The notes under the pieces are model-generated. The model had not been told where the DNA came from, searched no databases, and saw only the letters and a program-made list of their open reading frames with translations. Below are positions 53,168 through 60,430 of a DNA stretch of 64,000 nucleotides, piece after piece. The DNA lies in contig JAKFFF010000111.1 in the NCBI GenBank assembly GCA_036677145.1, positions 12,489-76,488 of the forward strand. The letters run 5' to 3'. The position numbers and the translations under genes were made by a program. The number at the start of each line of letters is the position of its first letter. The first letter of the stretch is position 1. The DNA comes from CADEED01 sp036677145 (GTDB lineage Bacteria; Pseudomonadota; Gammaproteobacteria; Steroidobacterales; Steroidobacteraceae).

Positions 53168-54157
53168 TCAATTGATCGTCACGGCGAACTCGATCGTTTG
53201 CGATCCGCCCGCCTGGGTGAGAGTGCCGAGAGCCACGCGCACGCGCGGCACCGGTGTGGTTTCGTAGACGCCGGCGTCGGCGTCCGCGCCGTCCGAGATT
53301 GCGATGCTGTTGAGGCGCATCGATCCGGCGACATAGGCCGTGTTGGCCGGTATGTCGTCGTTGAATACCGTGTTCAACGCAGAGCCGGTTCCCGTCGCGC
53401 TGACAACAATCGTGTATGTGATGCGCGCACCCGGAAGCGGGCGATCGGTGGCGAACTGGTCGAGCACCGCCTGTGTCTTGACCGCGCTCACCGTGACGCC
53501 GGCAACCAGGTACTCGCCTACCCCGGTCGCAGCGGCGCCGGTGTTGCCGACCACGGCATAGGTGTTACCCACGCCCATGTTGGCGAACGGAGTGCCAGGC
53601 GCGCCGAAGCCCGTGCGGGCTTGGGCCGCAAGGCTCGAGCGACCGATGTTGCCGTCGACCAGTGGCGCCGGCATGTCATTGACGATGAACACGTTGATGA
53701 ACGCGTCCGCGGCCAGCACCGGATCGTTGCTGCCGTTGTAGATGGTGTCGGCCGCGGTCAGCGTGCCGCTGGCGTCGGTGTCGAGGTAGATAGACGGTGT
53801 CGCGGCGACCGGATCGAAGTTGTCACCCGCGATCGCATTGTCGAGGACCAGGCTGAAAGCCTCGGGGCCGTTGCCGGTATTCGTGAGGCGGTAACGCAGC
53901 ACCTGCGCCGTGGATCCCGGCGCGACCGGCACGGCCGCGGCCGGCGCCGTCACGACGACGTCGAGAATTTCGGCGACGGTGACGCTGACGGTGGGCGACG
54001 CAGCCGTCGCCGCGACCGATCCGACGCTGTAGTCGACGGACGCGGTGCTATTGATGCTGGTGCCGGCCGCGACGCCAACCGCGTGAGCGGGCGCCGAGGC
54101 CAGGGCACAGACAAGCGCAATCGAGCCGGCAGTTGCCGAAACCCGTACAGAAAACAC
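53168..54157 (-). CDS. Secreted DUF11-type protein, first gene of the operon
   Basis: A 329-residue exported protein. The GTG at 54157 is chosen because GGAGGAG lies 9 nt upstream and a clean signal peptide follows (SIALVCALASAPAHA); an ATG at 54202 would add a charged stretch before it. The mature part begins with NSTASVDYSVGSV, has a beta-sandwich-like core (VLRYRLTNTGNGPEAFSLVL) and the DUF11 motif IPANTAYVAGSMRLNSIAIS. It ends IEFAVTIN. It is the promoter-proximal gene, divergent from phaC across a structured 219-bp region. Confidence 0.84.
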   Translation of the reverse strand: MFSVRVSATAGSIALVCALASAPAHAVGVAAGTSINSTASVDYSVGSVAATAASPTVSVTVAEILDVVVTAPAAAVPVAPGSTAQVLRYRLTNTGNGPEAFSLVLDNAIAGDNFDPVAATPSIYLDTDASGTLTAADTIYNGSNDPVLAADAFINVFIVNDMPAPLVDGNIGRSSLAAQARTGFGAPGTPFANMGVGNTYAVVGNTGAAATGVGEYLVAGVTVSAVKTQAVLDQFATDRPLPGARITYTIVVSATGTGSALNTVFNDDIPANTAYVAGSMRLNSIAISDGADADAGVYETTPVPRVRVALGTLTQAGGSQTIEFAVTIN

Positions 54158-54183
54158 GTTGATGAACTCCTCCGAATCCTCGA

Positions 54184-54227
54184 GTCCCGGTCGCGCTTCC
54201 AACCGGGACCGACTCCGGCTGGAAGCG
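54184..54227. promoter_or_regulatory. Two overlapping 8-bp stems (possible pseudoknot) in the DUF11-operon leader
   Basis: Stem A pairs 54184-54191 with 54202-54209 (GTCCCGGT and its complement). Stem B pairs 54194-54201, inside the loop of stem A, with 54220-54227 (CGCTTCCA and its complement). The order A, B, A', B' is that of an H-type pseudoknot. It lies 27 bp upstream of the first DUF11 gene start. Confidence 0.45.
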
Positions 54228-54230
54228 TCA

Positions 54231-54251
54231 AACCCATGACACTCATGGGTT
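54231..54251. promoter_or_regulatory. Perfect 9-bp palindrome, possible operator
   Basis: AACCCATGA and TCATGGGTT are separated by CAC. The symmetry and 21-bp size fit a dimeric regulator site. It lies about 75 bp upstream of the DUF11 operon and 125 bp upstream of phaC. Confidence 0.45.
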
Positions 54252-54297
54252 AGGGCTCTCGCTGCGATGCATAATAGGAAGGGAAGTCCCTAGGCCC

Positions 54298-54313
54298 TGT
54301 GATTAGGGTCACG
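54298..54313. promoter_or_regulatory. CRP/Vfr/Clp-like site between the DUF11 operon and phaC
   Basis: TGTGATTAGGGTCACG matches TGTGA-N6-TCAC, the CRP consensus core. A TATAAC -10 box for phaC is at 54346-54351 without a good -35, which fits activator dependence; the site centre would be about 52 bp upstream of the start site. An FNR-family regulator could bind a similar sequence. Confidence 0.45.
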
Positions 54314-54376
54314 TGCACCCTGTCGCCACTGGGATACAGATCACATATAACGAGCCCAGTACGCCGGAGACGATCC

Positions 54377-56176
54377 ATGGCAGGGAAAAAAAACCGCTCG
54401 GGCCGCGAAAAAGCACCGGAAATCAACCCGGTTACGGCCGGGCCGGGAGCCGCAAAAACCCCTCAAGATGGATTCGCGGCGGCCGATAACGGGGGTCAGC
54501 CGGAGCTCGAACACGCTGCTGCGACCGACGCCGCCGAACAGATCCTCGGGGCGAATCCTTTGTTAGGGCTGGACCGGGATGAGTTGTTAGATGCCGCCCG
54601 TCGGCTGTTGAGGTTGATGACCCTGAAGCCCGAGGTGCTCGTCGAAGAGAACCTCGCCTTCGGACGAGAGCTCGTGGCCATTGCCCTGGGCCACTCGAAG
54701 ATAACCGCCGATCCACGCGACCGGAGGTTCAGTCACGCCGTCTGGCAGAAGAGCGGCTATTACAAACGCCTCATGCAGGGCTTCGTCGCGTGGCGCGACA
54801 TGCTGAACCGCGTGCTCGATCGCGCCGACACCAACACCGATGATCGCGAGCGCGCGCGTTTCGTGCTGCAACTGTTCACCGAATCGTTCGCGCCGACGAA
54901 CTCGCTGTTCGGAAATCCCGGCGCACTGCAGCGCCTCACCGACACACGCGGCAAGAGTTTGTTGTGGGGTCTGCAGAATTTCGTCGACGACCTGATGAAC
55001 AACGCCGGCATGCCGCGCCAGGTGGACGAGCGCAAATTCCAGGTCGGCCGCAACCTCGCCACGACACCAGGCGCCGTCGTGTATCGCGGCGAAGTATTCG
55101 AGCTGATCCAATACACGCCGCAAACCGAAATCGTTCAACGCCGCCCGTTGTTGATCGTGCCGCCGCAGATCAACAAGTACTACGCCACCGACCTTTCACC
55201 CGGGCGCAGCTTCGCCGAATACGCCGTGCAGCAAGGCATCCAGACGTTCTGCATCAGCTGGCGCAATCCGACCGCCGCCCAGCGCGACTGGAACATGGAA
55301 ACCTACCTGACCGCCTGCAAGCAGGCGATCGATGTCGCCTGCGAAATCACCGGCGCCGACCAGGTCAACACGATGGCGGCCTGCGCGGGCGGCTTCACGC
55401 TGGCGACGCTGCTCGGTCATCTCGCGGCGCGGTCCGAAGCGAAAGTGGCCAGCGCCACGTTGCTGGTAACCGTGCTCGACACATCGGCCCAGACACTGCT
55501 CGGTCAATTCGCATCCCGCTCGGGCATCGCCGCGACGATCAAGAAGACGCGCCACAACGGCGTGCTCGAAGGCAGCGAGATGTCGCGCGTGTTCGCCTGG
55601 CTGCGGCCCAATGATCTCGTCTGGCTGTTCGTCGCGAACAACTGGGTGATGGGAAATCGTCCGCCGGCTTTCGACATTCTTTACTGGAATTCAGACACCA
55701 CGCGCCTGCCAGCGGAGTTCCACGCGGATCTGCTGAAGATGTTCATGGACAATCCCCTCACCCGACCCGGCCACATCGAAGCGCTCGGCACGCGCATCGA
55801 CATGTCGAAGGTCGATGTCCCCTCGTATGTCGTCGCGGGCATCACGGATCACATCACGCCCTGGCAGGCGTGTTATCAATCGAAGAACGTGCTCAAGGGA
55901 AAAATCGATTTCGTGTTGTCCTCGAGCGGTCACATACAGAGCATCGTGAATCCGCCGGCGAATCCCAAAGCGAAGTATTTTCTCAACCCCGAGTTGCCCG
56001 ACGATGCGGAGTCCTGGCGCGCCGGCGCGACCGAACACGCGGGAAGCTGGTGGGAACACTGGAAAGCCTGGTATCGGCAGCATGGCGGTGGCGAGGTGCC
56101 CGCGCCAAAAACTCTGGGCAGCGCCAGCCACCCCGCCGGTGATCCCGCGCCGGGGCGTTACGTCCATCAACGATGA
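54377..56176 (+). CDS. phaC: Poly(3-hydroxyalkanoate) polymerase
   Basis: PHA synthase, 599 residues from the ATG at 54377 (CGGAGA 8 nt upstream). It polymerises 3-hydroxyacyl-CoA into storage granules. The catalytic triad is visible: Cys336 in MAACAGGFTL, Asp491 in AGITDHITPW and His519 in SSSGHIQSIV. The lipase-like box reads A-A-C-A-G-G where G-x-C-x-G is usual, so the first Gly is Ala. The segments QINKYYATDLSPGRSF and SWRNPTAAQRDW are typical of class I/II single-subunit enzymes. It overlaps phaZ by 4 bp. Confidence 0.94.
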   Translation: MAGKKNRSGREKAPEINPVTAGPGAAKTPQDGFAAADNGGQPELEHAAATDAAEQILGANPLLGLDRDELLDAARRLLRLMTLKPEVLVEENLAFGRELVAIALGHSKITADPRDRRFSHAVWQKSGYYKRLMQGFVAWRDMLNRVLDRADTNTDDRERARFVLQLFTESFAPTNSLFGNPGALQRLTDTRGKSLLWGLQNFVDDLMNNAGMPRQVDERKFQVGRNLATTPGAVVYRGEVFELIQYTPQTEIVQRRPLLIVPPQINKYYATDLSPGRSFAEYAVQQGIQTFCISWRNPTAAQRDWNMETYLTACKQAIDVACEITGADQVNTMAACAGGFTLATLLGHLAARSEAKVASATLLVTVLDTSAQTLLGQFASRSGIAATIKKTRHNGVLEGSEMSRVFAWLRPNDLVWLFVANNWVMGNRPPAFDILYWNSDTTRLPAEFHADLLKMFMDNPLTRPGHIEALGTRIDMSKVDVPSYVVAGITDHITPWQACYQSKNVLKGKIDFVLSSSGHIQSIVNPPANPKAKYFLNPELPDDAESWRAGATEHAGSWWEHWKAWYRQHGGGEVPAPKTLGSASHPAGDPAPGRYVHQR

Positions 56177-56991
56177 GCACACCCAAGGTCGAATACGTCG
56201 AAGTGGATGGCGTCAACCTGCGCGTGGCCTGCCAAGCCGGGAGTGCAAAGCCGCCATTGCTGTTGTTCAACGGAATCGGCGCGAACCTCGAGCTGTGCTT
56301 CCCGTTCATGGAGGCGATGCCCGAACGCGAGATCGTGATTTTCGACGTGCCCGGCGTCGGCCGGTCGCAGATGAGTTGGCGGCCGCGGCGCTTCTCGGGT
56401 CTCGCGCGGCTCGCGCGCAAATTGCTCGATCGGCTCGGTTACCAGCAGGTGGATGTCATCGGTGTGTCCTGGGGTGGCGCGTTGGCCCAGCAGTTCGCGC
56501 GCCAGTATCCGGATCGCTGCCGCCGCCTGATTCTCGCGGCCACCTCGCCGGGCGCCGTCATGGTTCCGGGGCGGCCCTCGGCGCTGTCCAAGATGATGAC
56601 GCCGAAGCGTTATCTGTCTCCCACCTACATGCAAAAGGCAGCGGCCGACATTTACGGCGGCGAAGCGCGCCGCGATCCCAAGGTCATGTCCGCGCATACC
56701 GCGCGGATCATTCCGCCGCAGTTCATGGGATACATCTATCAACTGATGGCCGGCATGGGATGGACCAGCATTCTGTGGCTGCACAAGATCCGGCAGCCGA
56801 CGCTCGTCATGGGCGGCGCGGATGACCCGCTGGTGCCGCCGGTGAATTCGCGGATCATCGCCCTGCTGATTCCGAACAACCGCCTGTTTGTCGTGCCCGG
56901 CGGCGGTCACCTCTTCATGCTCCATTCGCTCGACAAGGTGATTCCGGTCGTGCGCGATTTCCTGGATTCCGAAGCCCCGCTGGGCGCCTAG
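56173..56991 (+). CDS. phaZ: Intracellular PHA depolymerase-like alpha/beta hydrolase
   Basis: A 272-residue alpha/beta hydrolase resembling the medium-chain-length PHA depolymerase PhaZ. The nucleophile is Ser99 in GVSWGGALAQQFA; Asp217 (GGADDPLVPP) and His246 (PGGGHLFML) complete the triad. There is no signal peptide, which fits an intracellular enzyme. The 4-bp overlap with phaC means synthesis and mobilisation of the polymer are produced together. Another acyl hydrolase role is possible, but the context strongly favours PhaZ. Confidence 0.88.
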   Translation: MSTPKVEYVEVDGVNLRVACQAGSAKPPLLLFNGIGANLELCFPFMEAMPEREIVIFDVPGVGRSQMSWRPRRFSGLARLARKLLDRLGYQQVDVIGVSWGGALAQQFARQYPDRCRRLILAATSPGAVMVPGRPSALSKMMTPKRYLSPTYMQKAAADIYGGEARRDPKVMSAHTARIIPPQFMGYIYQLMAGMGWTSILWLHKIRQPTLVMGGADDPLVPPVNSRIIALLIPNNRLFVVPGGGHLFMLHSLDKVIPVVRDFLDSEAPLGA

Positions 56992-57013
56992 GCGCCAACT
57001 CTCGATTCCCCGA

Positions 57014-57041
57014 TTGACAGGACACCTTCCCTCCGTATGAT
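57014..57041 (+). promoter_or_regulatory. Strong sigma-70 promoter of the phasin-like gene
   Basis: A consensus TTGACA (57014-57019) and TATGAT (57036-57041) are separated by 16 bp, upstream of an AAAGGAGAG ribosome site. It is among the best promoter matches in the window, so this gene is probably highly expressed independently of phaCZ. Confidence 0.7.
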
Positions 57042-57080
57042 GCGGTGCATCATTGCTGCATGGCAGCAAAAGGAGAGTCC

Positions 57081-57449
57081 ATGAATTTCCAGGAAAAATT
57101 GCTCGAAGTCGCCGCCGAAGTTCGCAGCCGGTCGCTCGCGTTGGCCAACACGGCCTTCGAAACCGCCCGTCACCGTGCGAATGACGCCGCCAAGCACGCC
57201 AGCGTGTTGCAGGGATCGCTGGTCACCCTTCGCGGAAGTGGCCGCGCGCTCAACAAGGTAGTCCGCCGCCACGCGGCCCGCTTCGTGAAGGAAAACGCCA
57301 CGATCGTGCGCGCCGCCGGCAAGGACGTCTCGGCGTTGGCTCGTGACGCGTATGCAAGCTTCGCGAAGTCCGGGTTGAAGAAGCGGCCTTCGCCGCCTCG
57401 CAAATCCGCTTCGTCCCGCAAGCGTACGCGCGCACGGGTTGCCGCCTGA
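57081..57449 (+). CDS. Small basic phasin-like protein
   Basis: A 122-residue protein from the ATG at 57081 after AGGAGAG; a longer frame from 57045 overlaps the promoter-proximal region. The N-terminal 85 residues are helical and amphipathic (EKLLEVAAEVRSRSLALANT; FETARHRANDAAKHASVLQG). The C-terminus is a Lys/Arg/Pro/Ser tail (KKRPSPPRKSASSRKRTRAR) like the histone-H1-like tail of PhaF. Its position after phaZ suggests a granule-associated phasin that may also bind DNA. No phasin domain can be confirmed without a profile search. Confidence 0.65.
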   Translation: MNFQEKLLEVAAEVRSRSLALANTAFETARHRANDAAKHASVLQGSLVTLRGSGRALNKVVRRHAARFVKENATIVRAAGKDVSALARDAYASFAKSGLKKRPSPPRKSASSRKRTRARVAA

Positions 57450-57483
57450 TCTCCGCATCGCGAGTCATCTGACCCGCATTCGA

Positions 57484-57513
57484 GCGCGCCCCTTCGCGGG
57501 GCGCGCTTTTTTT
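57484..57513 (+). terminator. Rho-independent terminator after the phasin-like gene
   Basis: A perfect 9-bp GC stem (GCGCGCCCC at 57484-57492 with 57498-57506), a 5-nt loop and a run of seven T residues. It ends the PHA cluster. Confidence 0.93.
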
Positions 57514-57596
57514 ATTGTCATGAGTACCTCAGCAGCAGTCTGATGGCGCTCTGTTAGCGCTACCGGCATTCGCGCGGTCATTTCAGTTATCGCCGC

Positions 57597-57602
57597 TATA
57601 CT
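57597..57602 (+). promoter_or_regulatory. Possible -10 box of pckG
   Basis: TATACT lies 42 bp upstream of the pckG ATG. No good -35 hexamer is found 16-18 bp upstream, so the promoter may need an activator. Confidence 0.3.
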
Positions 57603-57643
57603 CTGTTGTCTCGCCAAGACAGGCGGACATTCTGAGGATCGCG

Positions 57644-59422
57644 ATGGCCACAGCGCCCCACTCGTTCGCCCAGCTTCCGGAGATTTCCCCCGCAGTCGCC
57701 GCCTGGGTCGAATCAGTCCGGCAGCTAACCACCCCGGACCGGGTTCAATGGTGTGACGGATCGGCCGCGGAGCTCGCCCGCCTCAAGCAGACCCTCGAGA
57801 AGTCCGGCGAACTCAAGCAGCTCAATCAGAAGACTTTCCCGGGCTGCCACATCGCCTATTCGCATCCTTCCGACGTCGCACGCGTCGAGCACCTGACCTT
57901 CATCTGCACCCGGAACCGCGAAGACGCGGGCCCTAACAACAACTGGATGGATCCGGCCGAAGCGCACGCCAAGATGCAGGCGCTGTTCAAGGGCTGCATG
58001 AAGGGCCGCACGCTGTATGTCGTGCCCTATTGCATGGGGCCGATCGACTCGCCCTACTCCCGCTGCGGCGTGGAGATCACCGATAGCGCCTACGTCGTCA
58101 TCAACATGGCCATCATGACGCGCATGGGCCGCGGCGCGCTGGAACGCATCGCGCGCGAAGGCGGTGATTTCGTGAAGGGGCTGCATTCGATCGGCGAGCT
58201 CGATCCGAACCGCCGGTTCATCATGCATTTCCCCGAAGAGCTTTCGATCGAGAGCTTCGGCTCCGGATACGGCGGCAACGCGCTGCTCGGCAAGAAATGC
58301 CATGCGCTGCGCATCGCGAGCTGGCAGGCGCGCGACGAAGGCTGGCTCGCGGAGCACATGCTCATCGTCGGCGTCGAGAACCCGCAAGGCGAAACGCATT
58401 ACATCGCCGCGGCGTTTCCGTCGGCCTGCGGCAAGACGAATCTCGCGATGCTGATCCCGCCCGAATCGATGCCCGGCTGGAAAGTCTGGACCGTCGGCGA
58501 CGACATCGCCTGGCTGCATCCGGGTCCGGACGGACGCCTGTATGCGATCAATCCCGAGGCGGGTTACTTCGGCGTCGTGCCGGGCACGAATCGCGCGACC
58601 AATCGCAATGCATTCGACATGATTCATCGCGACACTTTGTTCACCAACGTCGCGTTGACCGCGGATGACGAGCCGTGGTGGGAAGGCCGCAAGCTCAATA
58701 CCCCGGTTCTCGATTGGCAGGGTAAACCCTTCGATCCGGCCAGCGGCGGTGTGTCCGCGCATCCGAATTCGCGCTTCACCGTGTCCGCCCGCAACAATCC
58801 TATCTACTCTCCGCGCAGCGAAGATCCGATGGGCGTGCCGATTTCGGCACTGGTGTTCGGCGGCCGGCGGCGGGAAGTCGCGCCGCTCGTTTACGAGGCT
58901 CGCAGCTGGCAGCACGGCGTTCTGGTGGGCGCCTCGGTCGCCTCGGAGACCACGGCCGCGGCCACCGGCGCCGTCGGCGTCGTACGTCGCGATCCGATGG
59001 CGATGAAACCTTTCGCCGGCTACAACTTCGGTGATTACTGGCGTCACTGGCTCGAAGTCGGGAAGCGGCTCAAACAACCGCCGCGCCTGTTTCACGTCAA
59101 CTGGTTCCGGCGCGATGCGGCCGGAAAGTTCATGTGGCCTGGCTTCGGCGACAACCTGCGCGTCATGGAGTGGATCCTGAAACGTTGCGCCGGCAAGGCC
59201 GGCGCGGCGGACTCGCCGATCGGCTATCTACCGCGTCCCGAGGACCTCAACCTCGCCGGCACCGGCGTCAGCAACGCGACCATTCGCGAACTGCTCACGG
59301 TGACGCCGGACGCGTGGCGCAAGGAAGCCGCGGAGATGCGTGAGTACCTGGGAGAATTCGGCGATCGCGCGCCGGCGGAGATGCTGGCCGAACTCGCCGA
59401 GATCGAAAGACGCCTGAGGTAA
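57644..59422 (+). CDS. pckG: Phosphoenolpyruvate carboxykinase (GTP)
   Basis: The GTP-dependent gluconeogenic enzyme (592 residues) converting oxaloacetate to PEP. The kinase-1a P-loop with the reactive cysteine is FPSACGKTNLAM (Cys near 262). NPEAGYFGVVPGTNRATNRN and the nucleotide-binding FGGRRREVAPLVYEA segment are diagnostic of the GTP class. It is a single gene between the PHA terminator and a convergent cyclase gene. Two CTATCTAC octamers occur on its sense strand (58800 and 59224). Confidence 0.96.
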   Translation: MATAPHSFAQLPEISPAVAAWVESVRQLTTPDRVQWCDGSAAELARLKQTLEKSGELKQLNQKTFPGCHIAYSHPSDVARVEHLTFICTRNREDAGPNNNWMDPAEAHAKMQALFKGCMKGRTLYVVPYCMGPIDSPYSRCGVEITDSAYVVINMAIMTRMGRGALERIAREGGDFVKGLHSIGELDPNRRFIMHFPEELSIESFGSGYGGNALLGKKCHALRIASWQARDEGWLAEHMLIVGVENPQGETHYIAAAFPSACGKTNLAMLIPPESMPGWKVWTVGDDIAWLHPGPDGRLYAINPEAGYFGVVPGTNRATNRNAFDMIHRDTLFTNVALTADDEPWWEGRKLNTPVLDWQGKPFDPASGGVSAHPNSRFTVSARNNPIYSPRSEDPMGVPISALVFGGRRREVAPLVYEARSWQHGVLVGASVASETTAAATGAVGVVRRDPMAMKPFAGYNFGDYWRHWLEVGKRLKQPPRLFHVNWFRRDAAGKFMWPGFGDNLRVMEWILKRCAGKAGAADSPIGYLPRPEDLNLAGTGVSNATIRELLTVTPDAWRKEAAEMREYLGEFGDRAPAEMLAELAEIERRLR

Positions 59423-59438
59423 GAAATACCGGCGCCGA

Positions 59439-60344
59439 TCAGGCTTCTTCGCAGTAGAAGCGGATGGTCAGCGGTGAATCGCGCTCGGGCACGCGCCCGA
59501 GGCCGATGAGTCCTTCACCCTTTATCTGCACGCTGTCGCGGCGCACGAACAGCTCTTCGCCGCCCTCGGCCTGCACGAAAGTCCCGTTGGTGCTCTGATC
59601 GATCAGCACGAATTTGTTGCGGTTGATCTCGATGCGCGCATGCAGGCGTGAAATCAGGTTGCCGCGGATGACGAGATCGTTGTCGTCGGCGCGGCCGATC
59701 GCGACATTGGGCCGCTGCTCCGTGAGCAGCACCTCGCCGCCATCGAAAGTGAGGCGCAGCCGCATCGCGCGCCGCCCTTCGTGCGCGGAATTCGCCATTG
59801 ACGGCAACATGCTGGTGATGTCGTCCGTCTGCCACAACACTTCGAACAACGTGACTTCGGCGCCCTGGCCCTTGAGCGTGGCGATGTCGATCTGGCGCAC
59901 CGAGGACTGCCACTCGGGCGACAACAACGCCACCATCGCTTCGGTGGTGATGATCTGCCCGGCTTTCGCCTGACTCGTCATGCGATTGGCGGTGTGCACC
60001 GTCGAACCGAACACGTCGCGATTCTCGACCACGACCGGACCCGCGTGACACCCGATGCGGATGGCGACGTGATGCCCTTCGGCGGTGAGATCCGGATTGC
60101 CGGTGATCGACTTCTGCATCTTCGCCGCGGCGTTGAGCGCATCGTTGGCGATCGCGAACGTCGACATCACCTCGTCGCCCATGGTCTTGATGACCGTGCC
60201 GTGATGTTCCTCGGTGGCCTGGCGCATGATGTCGATGCAGGTCTGCACCACTTCGCGCGCGCGCTGATCCCCAAGCTCTTCATAGAGCCGCGTCGAGCCG
60301 ACCACGTCGGCAAACACGATGGCAAGGTCGATATCTTTGGCCAT
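59439..60344 (-). CDS. Class III nucleotidyl cyclase domain fused to an FHA domain
   Basis: A 301-residue soluble protein. The cyclase domain (about residues 5-175) has metal-binding Asp13 (VFADVVGST) and Asp57 (KTMGDEV), the adenine-specifying Lys53 and Asp110 (DVFG), and Arg121. The position of the catalytic Asn, four residues before Arg121, is His117 (VHTANRM), so activity may be altered. The FHA domain (about 212-290) has IGRADDND and SRLHARIEI and should bind phosphothreonine. The ATG at 60344 is used; an in-frame TTG at 60353 is possible. A TATAAT box lies at 60371-60376 on the minus strand. Confidence 0.88.
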   Translation of the reverse strand: MAKDIDLAIVFADVVGSTRLYEELGDQRAREVVQTCIDIMRQATEEHHGTVIKTMGDEVMSTFAIANDALNAAAKMQKSITGNPDLTAEGHHVAIRIGCHAGPVVVENRDVFGSTVHTANRMTSQAKAGQIITTEAMVALLSPEWQSSVRQIDIATLKGQGAEVTLFEVLWQTDDITSMLPSMANSAHEGRRAMRLRLTFDGGEVLLTEQRPNVAIGRADDNDLVIRGNLISRLHARIEINRNKFVLIDQSTNGTFVQAEGGEELFVRRDSVQIKGEGLIGLGRVPERDSPLTIRFYCEEA

Positions 60345-60370
60345 AAGGATCAAATGGATGAACGCCGGGA

Positions 60371-60376
60371 ATTATA
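60371..60376 (-). promoter_or_regulatory. Possible -10 box of the cyclase-FHA gene
   Basis: A perfect TATAAT on the minus strand, 26 bp from the ATG. No -35 hexamer is convincing. The predicted leader is about 20 nt without a clear Shine-Dalgarno. Confidence 0.35.
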
Positions 60377-60430
60377 CGCATATGACTTAGAATGGCAGCC
60401 CATTCACGAGGGGCCACGCCAAATCGACCC

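Noticed and set aside
4194..57939. Recurrent heptamer TTGTTAG/CTAACAA (about nine copies)
   Set aside because: Only modestly above a rough composition expectation and without consistent strand orientation; weaker than the CTATCTAC signal.
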